DNA from: an uncultured Saprospiraceae bacterium
GTDB taxonomy: Bacteria > Bacteroidota > Bacteroidia > Chitinophagales > Saprospiraceae
Direction of reading: 5' to 3'
DNA length: 53,197 nucleotides
Assembly: GCA_937921595.1 (NCBI GenBank)
Contig: CAKZTD010000264.1
Location: 1 to 53,197, forward strand
This document shows, piece after piece, positions 9,612 to 17,706 of this stretch (positions within the stretch are counted from its first letter, which is position 1; each line of letters begins with the position of its first letter). Both the position numbers and the translations under genes were made by a program. The notes under the pieces were generated by a model. The model saw only the letters and a list, made by a program, of their open reading frames with translations, made no database searches and was not told the origin of the DNA.

Positions 9612-10710
9612 ATCTTTTAAACGCATTTAATAAACGATCAGGGAAGTCATCTGTAGTAGCTAATTGGTAGTCATTATAAGAACAAGGAATTAGTCGATGT
9701 CTCTGATGTTTTTTCTTTGCTTTTACAGGTACCTGCATCCACCATCTTCCACTTTTCGTGCTTTTCCAAAATGTAACAGGAGTATCTAAATGCTTGAATT
9801 CGACGATATATTCAGTTAACCCATGCATTGAAGCAGGAAAGTCATTCATTCTATTATAGTAACCATCTAAAAAGTACCAAACCATTTGAGCAATGACCTG
9901 GGCTGATTGGTTTATGGAATCCTTTTCACTTTGATAACCATAAAAACCAACAGAAGTTAGTTTATCGCTGATACCAGCATAGCGACTTAGCATACAAGCT
10001 TCTTCAGAGAATAAGCCACTTGGACTTGGTTTTTCTACTCCAGGAGCTTCAGATTGTTTTAATGCATTCAAATTGAAGCATATCAAATCAGCATCTCTAA
10101 TTAAAGGCTCTGTTTCTTCACTGGAAGCTTTTAGCTTTCCAAGACGGATATAGTCGAAATTATTTTCATCCATCATATTTAATAAAGCCTCTGGAGTAAA
10201 ATGACTTTGAAAACCGATAACTCCAAGATTAAATAGGTTAGAACCTTTTGCATTAATGATCTTGTTCAGATAGGCAGAATTAGAATCTGTATTTATATAA
10301 TCATACCTGATCTTTTCATCAACACAAACAACATTTGTTGATCGTTTTAAACTATTGTAAGCCTGGAATTGCGCAAAAGAACTACTAATATTCCTACCTA
10401 TTATAATGGGCACTATATTACTTTGAAGTAGTTCTTTAATAACAGGAATGATAAAAGAGGTGTCTTCGTTTCTAATATTGCCCAAATCAGCAACTCTCAG
10501 ACCATAATAAGGATAATCAAGAATGTATAAGGCTCTCCTAACATTGTCGGCATCTTTCTTAGATATTCCAATGATAGCTATATCTACTTTTTCGAGATTA
10601 GGCAGTTCACTAAGATGAATTGCAATGTTCCTTCCAAATTGCTCTTTAGAAAGATTCTGAACTTCATCTATTTCTTCAAAAAGGTTTGGGCTAAGCCAAT
10701 TATCAAGCAT
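9604..10710 (-). CDS. Arginase/formimidoylglutamase-fold protein, metal ligands apparently lost
   Basis: 368 residues, no signal peptide. The ureohydrolase fold is recognisable from the order of its segments: VDIAIIGI (43-50), ...IVPIIIGRN (99-107) where active enzymes have a GG[DG]H metal motif, VVCVDEKIRYD (127-137) where they have DAHxD, and LICFNLNALKQSEAPG (209-224) where they have SxDxDxxDPxxAPG, followed by a family-like PSPSGL. The His and most Asp ligands of the manganese pair are therefore absent, so I infer a non-catalytic relative. Databases would probably name it formimidoylglutamase or arginase. It is convergent with and overlaps murF, close to the gldJ/porU group. Function unknown; a structural or regulatory role in the envelope/T9SS neighbourhood is speculation. 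Confidence 0.75.
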   Translation of the reverse strand: MLDNWLSPNLFEEIDEVQNLSKEQFGRNIAIHLSELPNLEKVDIAIIGISKKDADNVRRALYILDYPYYGLRVADLGNIRNEDTSFIIPVIKELLQSNIVPIIIGRNISSSFAQFQAYNSLKRSTNVVCVDEKIRYDYINTDSNSAYLNKIINAKGSNLFNLGVIGFQSHFTPEALLNMMDENNFDYIRLGKLKASSEETEPLIRDADLICFNLNALKQSEAPGVEKPSPSGLFSEEACMLSRYAGISDKLTSVGFYGYQSEKDSINQSAQVIAQMVWYFLDGYYNRMNDFPASMHGLTEYIVEFKHLDTPVTFWKSTKSGRWWMQVPVKAKKKHQRHRLIPCSYNDYQLATTDDFPDRLLNAFKRFS

Positions 10711-10726
10711 ATTTTCAAAATTTAGG

Positions 10727-10734
10727 CAAATGTA
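10727..10734 (-). promoter_or_regulatory. Promoter -7 box for the arginase-like gene
   Basis: Reads TACATTTG on the minus strand, an exact TAnnTTTG match, leaving a short leader of about 10-12 nt before the ATG at 10710. A TTG lies 25 bases further upstream, slightly too far for the consensus. Confidence 0.4.
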
Positions 10735-11191
10735 GTAATTATTGCCTTGTGTCGCTTTACAAAATGGACTATTAATTTATTAGAATAGAAATTGATTAAA
10801 AAGGCTTTTACAAATATTTTTCCTTCAGTATATTTAAAAAATCCCAGGTATTACTGAGGAAATTAGATATTTTAAATTAAAATCATGTAACTATTAAACT
10901 TCGTATGCCGTAACAGCACTTGGAATGGTTTATACGTTATCATTCTCGTATAATGTACTTTAATATATTGTAATTTTTTTGAATAGATAAGTTAAAAAAA
11001 GGAACAAAATAAATTGAATAGGATACTCATTTTAGTGTATTAATTTTATTTTTAATATTTATTAATGAGATTTGAAAGAGATTACATTGTTGTTATAGTT
11101 TATAGTATTGTTAATTAGTTTGTTATATATATTGATAAAATGTATATTAAAAACTAAAAGTATATTGCAAATAAAAAAAATACTAAAATAT
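10735..11191. other. Very AT-rich non-coding region upstream of the OmpA gene
   Basis: About 450 bases without a coding frame. From roughly 10960 to 11190 it is almost only A and T. A small bulged hairpin (TCAGTA/TACTGA) lies at about 10826-10862. It probably acts as an upstream activating or curved region for the strong ompA promoter (inference). Confidence 0.5.
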
Positions 11192-11221
11192 TTGTGACAA
11201 TAGAAAAAAACAATACTTTTG
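11192..11221 (+). promoter_or_regulatory. Complete Bacteroidota sigma promoter for the OmpA gene
   Basis: TTG at 11192-11194, a 19-base spacer, and TACTTTTG at 11214-11221: both boxes match the Bacteroidota primary-sigma consensus at the ideal distance. The leader would be about 70 nt. This is the best promoter in the window, in keeping with an abundant outer-membrane protein. Confidence 0.8.
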
Positions 11222-11297
11222 TACTTCAGAGTAACTTATACATTAAAATAATTAGAAATAGCCACCTGTTTTTTTTAATCATCAAAGTAAAAACCCT

Positions 11298-13016
11298 ATG
11301 ACAAGGAAAATTCTTTTACTAATCGTATGTCTATTTACGATCTCCCTTTCTTCTACATTCGCCCAAGACGATTATTCTGGGCTTGCGATCGATGCTACTC
11401 CAAAACATCAATCTGAGATTGGGATTCATGTCGGCCATTTCATGGTAATTGGAGATGTTTTACCTCGCCCAAGTTGGGGAGCAGGTCTTCACTTTAGAAG
11501 AGCGTTTGATTATGCATTCGCATGGAGAGTTGATGCTCAGTATGGACAAGCTCTAGGTTTAGAACCTAGAAATTCTGGAAATTCTCAAACTAGTCCAGCT
11601 AAAGCAAATAGAATATTAAATGGTTCCCAGAATAATGGTTTAAATTATACTGCCACTCCTTGGTACCATAATTATAAAACCAAGTATATGTCTCTTTCTG
11701 TTCAAGGGATTTGGAGCTTGAATAGTTTTAACTTCAAAAAACAGATCAAGAAAGTAAACTGGTATGTATATGGAGGTGTTGGAGCAAATCAATTTAAAGC
11801 ATATTATGATGCTAAAGGTGATAATGGCGAACAACATGATTTTAGCAATGTAGCAAACGGTTTAAGTACTGAAAATTCAAGAGACGATCGTAGAACTGCA
11901 GCTGATAGAGTCAAAGAGATCCTTGATGGAGATTATGAGACAAGAGCTGAAACAGCTACTGGACGTCGCCCAGATGGCGGAGATGAAACGGCAGAGTTCC
12001 AATTAAACGGTCATGCAGATGCTGGGATTGGTGTTTCATTCAAGCTTAATGAAAAAATGAATCTAACTTTAGATCACAAATCAACTATTGTATTTGGTAA
12101 TGAAGGTGATTTATTAGACGGTTATCGTCATCGTTCTATATATGATTTAACTCAATATAGAGACATGATTAATTATACTAGTGTAAGATTAAACTTTAAC
12201 ATTGGTAAAAGAGAAGATCGTTCAGAGCCATTATGGTGGGTAAGCCCGCTTGGTTTGATCTCTCAAGATCTTGCTGAGGTTAAGAGTCGTCCAATCTTCG
12301 ACAAAACTGATAAAGATAAAGATGGTGTATTTGACATCGTTGATGATGAAACAGATACTCCTGAAGGTTATCCTGTTGACACCAGAGGTGTACAATTAGA
12401 TAGCGATAAAGATGGTATCCCTGATGGTAAAGACAAAGAGCCATTTACTCCTCCAACTTTAGTTGGTGCGATAGACAGTGATGGAGTTGGAGTTGTTCCA
12501 GATCCTGGTTACTTAAACGAAGGTGATGTTAACAATATCGTTGATGCTAAATTAAAAGGTTTTGAAGCTACATTACCTGATGCAGCAACTGACTGGTTCT
12601 TACCTATAATCAATTTTGATTTAGATAAATATAACATCAGATCATCTGAATTTGGTAAACTACATCAAGTAGCTTCAGTAATGAAAAGATACCCTGAATT
12701 AAGAGTATTAGTTTCTGGTCACACAGATTTATCTGCTGGTGATTGCTATAATCAAGTATTATCATTCAACAGAGCTGAAACAGCAATTAACTACCTAGTG
12801 AACAAATACGGTATCTCAAGAGACCGATTAGTTCTTGACTGGGGAGGAGAAACTACACCTTTAGTTGATTCAAGAAGTCAAAATCTTTGGAATCGACGTG
12901 TAGAGTTCGGAATTGCTGAAGGTCAAACTGATAAAGGAAAACCTGATTGTGGAACTACAAATGCGGGTTCTGGTTCTGGAAGTTCTTACTCTGGAAATAA
13001 AGAAGCTGGTTACTAG
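11298..13016 (+). CDS. OmpA family outer-membrane protein with calcium-binding-type linker
   Basis: 572 residues. Signal peptide (SLSSTFAQ), an N-terminal barrel-like region of about 290 residues (IGIHVGHFMVIGDVLP, WYVYGGVGANQFKAYY), then aspartate-rich thrombospondin-type-3-like turns (DKDKDGVFDIVDDETD, DSDKDGIPDGKDKEP) and a C-terminal OmpA peptidoglycan-binding domain (about 430-550) with FDLDKYNIR, VSGHTDLS, the helix NQVLSFNRAETAINYL and NLWNRRVEF. It tethers the outer membrane to the cell wall. The tail is rich in Gly and Ser. It has the strongest promoter of the window and a terminator directly after it, so it is a monocistronic gene, probably highly expressed. Confidence 0.92.
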   Translation: MTRKILLLIVCLFTISLSSTFAQDDYSGLAIDATPKHQSEIGIHVGHFMVIGDVLPRPSWGAGLHFRRAFDYAFAWRVDAQYGQALGLEPRNSGNSQTSPAKANRILNGSQNNGLNYTATPWYHNYKTKYMSLSVQGIWSLNSFNFKKQIKKVNWYVYGGVGANQFKAYYDAKGDNGEQHDFSNVANGLSTENSRDDRRTAADRVKEILDGDYETRAETATGRRPDGGDETAEFQLNGHADAGIGVSFKLNEKMNLTLDHKSTIVFGNEGDLLDGYRHRSIYDLTQYRDMINYTSVRLNFNIGKREDRSEPLWWVSPLGLISQDLAEVKSRPIFDKTDKDKDGVFDIVDDETDTPEGYPVDTRGVQLDSDKDGIPDGKDKEPFTPPTLVGAIDSDGVGVVPDPGYLNEGDVNNIVDAKLKGFEATLPDAATDWFLPIINFDLDKYNIRSSEFGKLHQVASVMKRYPELRVLVSGHTDLSAGDCYNQVLSFNRAETAINYLVNKYGISRDRLVLDWGGETTPLVDSRSQNLWNRRVEFGIAEGQTDKGKPDCGTTNAGSGSGSSYSGNKEAGY

Positions 13017-13035
13017 CAGTAACTTTTAATAAAAT

Positions 13036-13076
13036 AAAAAAGGCTTGGTTCATATTGAATCAAGCCTTTTTTATTT
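13036..13076 (+). terminator. Intrinsic terminator after the OmpA gene
   Basis: Stem AGGCTTGGTTCA (13041-13052) paired with TGAATCAAGCCT with one G:T wobble and a 3-nt TAT loop, preceded by an A run and followed by TTTTTATTTT. The A and T runs make it usable in both directions, so it may also stop the convergent CoA-binding gene. Confidence 0.9.
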
Positions 13077-13111
13077 TATTAAGAGTTTGTTTAAAAATAT
13101 AAGAATGATAC

Positions 13112-13471
13112 CTAGTATTGACCAATTGATAAAAGAACTAGCGTACAAGCATTTGAAGTTTCAATTCCTTCTGTTTTTGCTAATTGAGCTAATTTAAAAT
13201 TCTCTGTTCCCGGATTAAAAATGATTCGCTTAGGTTTTAAACTAATAATATAATCATAATACTGTTCTTGTCTTTGAGGGTTTAGATATAAAGTAATAGT
13301 ATCCAGTTCCTTGATTAGAGGACGGTCATTTATAATCTCAATTCCTGCTACTGATCCTTTCTTGATTCCTATGGGAATAACTTCATGTCCAGATTCTACT
13401 AATCGATGTACTGCTTGGTATGAATATCTTGCTGGATTGGTAGAAGCACCTAAAACCATTGTCTTTTTCAT
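13112..13471 (-). CDS. CoA-binding (YccU-type) protein
   Basis: 119 residues, cytoplasmic. A small Rossmann fold of the CoA_binding_2 type: VLGASTNPARYSYQAVHRL at the N-terminus corresponds to the nucleotide-binding loop, followed by GHEVIPIGIK, ITLYLNPQRQ, IIFNPGTEN and a C-terminal NACTLVLL in place of the usual EACTL. Members resemble the CoA-binding domain of succinyl-CoA ligases, but their cellular role is not known. Length fits the family (about 120-140). It lies downstream of pdhC on the same strand, 89 nt away, with a strong terminator between them, so it is not simply part of the pdhC operon. Confidence 0.87.
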   Translation of the reverse strand: MKKTMVLGASTNPARYSYQAVHRLVESGHEVIPIGIKKGSVAGIEIINDRPLIKELDTITLYLNPQRQEQYYDYIISLKPKRIIFNPGTENFKLAQLAKTEGIETSNACTLVLLSIGQY

Positions 13472-13494
13472 ATATTAGATTTATGATTAACCAA

Positions 13495-13537
13495 CAAAAA
13501 AGCCGTAAGAAAGTTTGATTCTTTCTTACGGCTTTTA
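13495..13537 (-). terminator. Intrinsic terminator after pdhC
   Basis: Stem AAAAGCCGTAAGAAAG with its perfect complement (about 13497-13512 and 13520-13535) and a 7-nt loop; on the minus strand it is followed by T residues. It ends pdhC transcription 24 nt after the stop codon. Confidence 0.88.
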
Positions 13538-13560
13538 TTAAACTAATGAAGAACTTAAGA

Positions 13561-14829
13561 TTAAACTAATAACCTAATCGGTTCTTCTAAGATTGATTTT
13601 AAAGTTTGTAAGAACTTAGCTCCTGTTGCTCCATCTACAACTCTATGATCACAAGAAAGCGTGACTTTCATCATGTTACCAGGGACAACAGCACCGTCTT
13701 TAATGATCGGTTTCTGGATAATACCTCCAACAGCTAAAATACAAGCATCTGGGGGATTTATAATCGCCGTAAATTCTTCGATACCAAACATTCCCAAATT
13801 AGAAATGGTAAAGGTATTACCTTGCATTTCATTAGGCTGGAGCTTTTTAATTTTAGCCTTACCTGCCAAATCTTTAACTTCTACATTAATCTGTGCTAAA
13901 GATTTCATATCAGCATGATTAATTACTGGTACAAGTAATCCATCTTCTACAGCTACTGCAACTCCAATGTTGATATCTCCATTTTGACGAATTCTATCTC
14001 CTAACCAAGAGGAATTAATCGCAGGATGTTGTTTTAATGCAGCCGCAGATGCTTTGACAACAAGATCATTAAAAGAAATACGCACTGGAGCAACTTCATT
14101 CAATTGTTTTCTCGCTTCAATAGCTTTGCCCATATCTATTTCTACCGTTAAATAGAAATGAGGTGCAGAAAATTTACTCTCTCCTAATCTACGAGCAATC
14201 GTTTTCCGCATTTGACTAAGCGGATGATCAACAGAAGCAATTCCATGACCATTCAAGCTGAATGCAGGAACGTTGGCTTTAGCTTCAGTAGGTGCACCGT
14301 CTTGAGGTTTATTTTGAATATAGTTTTCGATATCTTTTTTTACGATTCGACCATGATCACCAGAACCAGTAACCGCATTAATATCAACACCAGCTTCGCT
14401 AGCCATTTTCTTTGCAAGGGGAGAAGCTTTTATTCTTTTATCTGATACAACAGCAGGAGCACTGATAACTGCCGGAGCAGAAGCAGTAGCAATAGGTTGA
14501 GAAGTTGGTGCTGATGCAACAGGCTCTTCTGCGGGGGCAGTAGCTTTAGGAGCTTCATTTTCTGCAGCAGCCAAAGCAGGTTTGTAATCTTCTCCTTTTT
14601 CACCAATTACTGCTAATATACCATCAACAGGTACGGGTCCTTCTTTCACACCTATATAAAGTAATACTCCATCTTGGTAACTTTCCAATTCCATTGTTGC
14701 CTTATCAGTTTCTACTTCTGCGAGTACATCACCTGGTTCAACAGCATCTCCTACTTTTTTGAGCCAGCCAACAATGTTACCTTCTTCCATCGTATCACTC
14801 ATTCTGGGCATGCGAATTACATCAGCCAT
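13561..14829 (-). CDS. pdhC: Pyruvate dehydrogenase E2 (dihydrolipoamide acetyltransferase)
   Basis: 422 residues. Core of the pyruvate dehydrogenase complex; transfers acetyl groups from lipoamide to CoA. One N-terminal lipoyl domain with the modified Lys43 in EVETDKATMELES, then an Ala/Pro-rich linker, a peripheral E1/E3-binding domain (KASPLAKKMASEAGVD, GSGDHGRIVKKDI) and the catalytic domain with FTISNLGMFGIEEF and the active-site stretch SCDHRVVDGATG near the C-terminus. Only one lipoyl domain is present. Specificity for pyruvate over branched-chain or 2-oxoglutarate substrates is inferred from the overall similarity and the conserved MPRMSDTMEEG start; E1 genes are not in the window. 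A -7 box is at 14853 and a terminator follows. Confidence 0.9.
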   Translation of the reverse strand: MADVIRMPRMSDTMEEGNIVGWLKKVGDAVEPGDVLAEVETDKATMELESYQDGVLLYIGVKEGPVPVDGILAVIGEKGEDYKPALAAAENEAPKATAPAEEPVASAPTSQPIATASAPAVISAPAVVSDKRIKASPLAKKMASEAGVDINAVTGSGDHGRIVKKDIENYIQNKPQDGAPTEAKANVPAFSLNGHGIASVDHPLSQMRKTIARRLGESKFSAPHFYLTVEIDMGKAIEARKQLNEVAPVRISFNDLVVKASAAALKQHPAINSSWLGDRIRQNGDINIGVAVAVEDGLLVPVINHADMKSLAQINVEVKDLAGKAKIKKLQPNEMQGNTFTISNLGMFGIEEFTAIINPPDACILAVGGIIQKPIIKDGAVVPGNMMKVTLSCDHRVVDGATGAKFLQTLKSILEEPIRLLV

Positions 14830-14852
14830 ATTTTTTAGGTTTTTTTAGATTT

Positions 14853-14860
14853 CAAAAATA
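14853..14860 (-). promoter_or_regulatory. Promoter -7 box for pdhC
   Basis: TATTTTTG on the minus strand, an exact TAnnTTTG match about 24 nt before the pdhC ATG. No TTG at the right distance, so support is partial. Confidence 0.4.
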
Positions 14861-15011
14861 TTCGCAAAAATGCAATATTTTGCTTTAAAAGTTGACATTT
14901 TTTATTAAAAACTACTTACATAATACGTTTAAAAAGAGATTTGTTCAGATATTTAATTTTTTATTTCATGATTGGGCGTATTGAAGTCCTCGAACTTATA
15001 AAACTCTTTGC

Positions 15012-15019
15012 TAACTTTG
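15012..15019 (+). promoter_or_regulatory. Promoter -7 box touching the recR start
   Basis: TAACTTTG matches TAnnTTTG exactly and ends only 4 nt before the recR ATG at 15024. Transcription would begin at or next to the start codon, giving a leaderless mRNA if the box is real. Confidence 0.4.
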
Positions 15020-15023
15020 CAAT

Positions 15024-15638
15024 ATGAATTTTTCATCTAAATTAATTGAGGAGGCTGTAAATGCTTTTTCTAGCTTACCGGGAATAGGTAAAAAGTCTGC
15101 ACTGAGACTAGTGTTGCATCTCATGAATCAAGACGTAGCGTTTTCAGAATCCTTTTCTGAAGCTCTTGTGAAAATGAGAAAAAACATAAAGAATTGTAAA
15201 ACTTGTCATAATCTTTCTGATACGGATATTTGTAATATATGTATCGATAAAAGAAGAGATGAGCAAGTCGTATGTGTGGTGGAAAGTATTCGGGATATTA
15301 TGGCGATTGAAGATACAGGACAATTTAGAGGGAAGTACCATGTTTTAGGAGGGGTGATTAATCCAATAGAAGGGATTTCCCCAAATAATTTGAATATAGA
15401 TACTTTGCTTAATCGAATAGAACTTCAAGATATTCGTGAGATCATAATGGCGATCAGTCCGACTATAGAAGGAGATACAACTATTTTTTATATTTCAAAA
15501 CAATTAAAAGAAAGCCCAGTTAAGATAAGTACAATCGCTCGAGGAATTTCTTTTGGTGGAGAATTGGAATATGCAGATGAATTGACTTTAGGTCGATCTA
15601 TCGTTGCAAGAACACCTTACCGAAAGGTATCAGAATAG
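15024..15638 (+). CDS. recR: Recombination mediator RecR
   Basis: 204 residues, the usual length. RecR works with RecO (and RecF) to load RecA onto SSB-coated gaps. Visible features: a helix-hairpin-helix region LPGIGKKSALRLVLHLM, a four-cysteine zinc finger CKTCHNLSDTDICNIC (about 58-73), then a Toprim domain starting at VCVVESIRDIMAIEDTGQF with YHVLGGVINPIEGISP, and the C-terminal ARGISFGGELEYADELTL. The GT2 gene follows after only 13 nt, so the two are probably cotranscribed even though their functions are unrelated. Confidence 0.96.
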   Translation: MNFSSKLIEEAVNAFSSLPGIGKKSALRLVLHLMNQDVAFSESFSEALVKMRKNIKNCKTCHNLSDTDICNICIDKRRDEQVVCVVESIRDIMAIEDTGQFRGKYHVLGGVINPIEGISPNNLNIDTLLNRIELQDIREIIMAISPTIEGDTTIFYISKQLKESPVKISTIARGISFGGELEYADELTLGRSIVARTPYRKVSE

Positions 15639-15651
15639 CATATCATAACAG

Positions 15652-17613
15652 ATGAAATTATCTGTCGTAATTGTCAATTATAATGTAAAGTACTTCTTAG
15701 AACAGGCCCTGTTGTCTGTTAGGCAGGCTTGTGTCAATATTGATTCGGAGGTGTTTGTCGTTGATAATAATTCAGTGGATGACTCTGTAGAAATGGTTCG
15801 AGAAAAATTTTCGGAGGTAATCGTCATTGCAAATAAGGACAATCCAGGATTTTCAATTGCTAATAACCAAGCCATCAGACAATCAAAAGGCGAATATGTT
15901 CTTTTGTTAAATCCAGATACTGTTGTAGAAGAGGATACTTTTGAAAAATGTATTTCTTTTATGGATGCTCATCCTGATGCGGGAGGACTGGGAGTAAAAA
16001 TGATAGATGGTTCTGGTCGTTTTTTACCGGAATCAAAAAGAGGATTTCCATCTCCAAAGGTCGCCTTTTATAAAACTTTCGGTTTGGCTAAGCTTTTTCC
16101 AAAATCAAAAACGTTTAACCAATACCATCTTGGATATTTAGACAAAGATGAGAATCATGAAGTGGATGTTCTGGCAGGAGCTTTTATGTGGTTGAGGAAA
16201 TCGGTGCTAGATGAGGTAGGACTCTTGGATGAAACTTTTTTTATGTACGGAGAAGATATTGATTTATCTTATCGTATTGTAAAAGGCGGGTACAAGAATT
16301 ACTATCTTTCAGATACAACAATCATTCATTATAAAGGAGAAAGTACAAAGAAGGGAAGTCTTAATTATGTCAAGACTTTTTATAATGCCATGATAATTTT
16401 TGCTCGAAAACATTTTAAAGGCGAACAAGCCTGGATGTTTATTCTGATGCTTCAAGGAGCCATTTATTTTCGAGCATCAATAACTTTGATTAGTAATTTC
16501 ATTAGATCAGCATATCTTCCAATTTTAGATGCTGCAGGAATTTTTATTGGATTATTTTTTATTAAAAATTTTTGGGCCAATTACTACTTTAAAAATCCGG
16601 ATTATTATCCTACTTCTTTTCTCTATGTCAATATTCCGCTCTACATTATTCTTTGGTTGATTTCAGTTTATTTTAATGGAGGATATGACAAACGAAGCAA
16701 TATTCGTCAGCTTGTTAGAGGGATCTTTATAGGGACTCTATTTTTAGCAGCGATCTATGGATTTTTAGATTCAGCATTTAGAACTTCTAGGGTTTTAATT
16801 ATTCTTGGAATGGTATGGGCTGTAGTTTCGACGATTGGAATCAGAGCAATTCTCCACTTCTTGCAATATCAGAATTTCAATATTGGTAGAGAAAAAAATA
16901 GAAACCTTGTAATCGTTGGAACAAAAAAAGAAAGCAGCCGAGTTCTTGAATTATTAAATCAAGCTGAAGTACAAAGCAATATGATTGGAGTTGTTGCTCC
17001 AAAAGGAATTGACGATACTAAAACCTATTTAAGCAAATTAGAACAATTAGATGAAGTCGTTCATATTTATAAAATCAATGAAGTAATTTTCTGTTCGAAA
17101 GATATCAGTGCACAGCAAATTATGAAGTGGATGACGATGATAGGAACAAATGTAGATTACAAAATTGTTCCTAAAGAAAGTCTGAGTATTATCGGAAGTA
17201 GTTCTAAAAATTCAAGCGGCCAATTATATACGATCGACATTAGATTTGGAATTTCAGATACTCGAAATAAGAGAAACAAAAGAATGTTAGATTTAACAAT
17301 CGCCATCTTTTTATTAATACTTTTTCCAATTGGAATTTTAGGTGTAAATAATAAATCAGGATATTTTTTAAATATATTCAAAGTTTTAGCCGGCAAGAAA
17401 ACATGGGTCGCTTATAAACAATCTAACCAATCTACAGTTGAAAATCTACCCGTAATTAAACCAGGGGTTCTCTCTCCAATTGATGGCTTAAAAGTTTTAA
17501 ATATAAATGAGCCTACCATTCAAAGGTTGAATTTTATCTACGCAAAAGATTATTCAGCATATAATGACATTGACATTATTTGGAAAGGATTTAAAGACTT
17601 AGGAAGAGTGTAA
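15652..17613 (+). CDS. GT2 glycosyltransferase fused to a sugar-transferase-like membrane/Rossmann region
   Basis: 653 residues. N-terminal GT-A domain of family GT2, rhamnosyltransferase-like: LSVVIVNYNVKYFLEQAL, VVDNNSVDDSVE, NPGFSIANNQAI, LLLNPDTVVEE (the DxD-type site) and FFMYGEDIDLSYRI. Around residues 260-400 come several hydrophobic segments. From about 415 a Rossmann-like region (RNLVIVGTKKESSRVLELL) resembles the CoA_binding_3 domain of polyprenyl-phosphate sugar transferases, followed by a short KRMLDLTIAIFLLILF segment that looks like the first part of the bacterial sugar transferase domain without its catalytic remainder. Probable role: assembly of a surface polysaccharide or glycolipid at the inner membrane. 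Donor and acceptor are unknown. It follows recR by 13 nt. Confidence 0.83.
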   Translation: MKLSVVIVNYNVKYFLEQALLSVRQACVNIDSEVFVVDNNSVDDSVEMVREKFSEVIVIANKDNPGFSIANNQAIRQSKGEYVLLLNPDTVVEEDTFEKCISFMDAHPDAGGLGVKMIDGSGRFLPESKRGFPSPKVAFYKTFGLAKLFPKSKTFNQYHLGYLDKDENHEVDVLAGAFMWLRKSVLDEVGLLDETFFMYGEDIDLSYRIVKGGYKNYYLSDTTIIHYKGESTKKGSLNYVKTFYNAMIIFARKHFKGEQAWMFILMLQGAIYFRASITLISNFIRSAYLPILDAAGIFIGLFFIKNFWANYYFKNPDYYPTSFLYVNIPLYIILWLISVYFNGGYDKRSNIRQLVRGIFIGTLFLAAIYGFLDSAFRTSRVLIILGMVWAVVSTIGIRAILHFLQYQNFNIGREKNRNLVIVGTKKESSRVLELLNQAEVQSNMIGVVAPKGIDDTKTYLSKLEQLDEVVHIYKINEVIFCSKDISAQQIMKWMTMIGTNVDYKIVPKESLSIIGSSSKNSSGQLYTIDIRFGISDTRNKRNKRMLDLTIAIFLLILFPIGILGVNNKSGYFLNIFKVLAGKKTWVAYKQSNQSTVENLPVIKPGVLSPIDGLKVLNINEPTIQRLNFIYAKDYSAYNDIDIIWKGFKDLGRV

Positions 17614-17706
17614 ATAGAATATTAAAACAACTTCTCAATCAAAGAAGGCTCTTCTTGCAACACCTTTGCCTATTAAATCGTTTTTATAAAAACATCACAA
17701 AACCTT

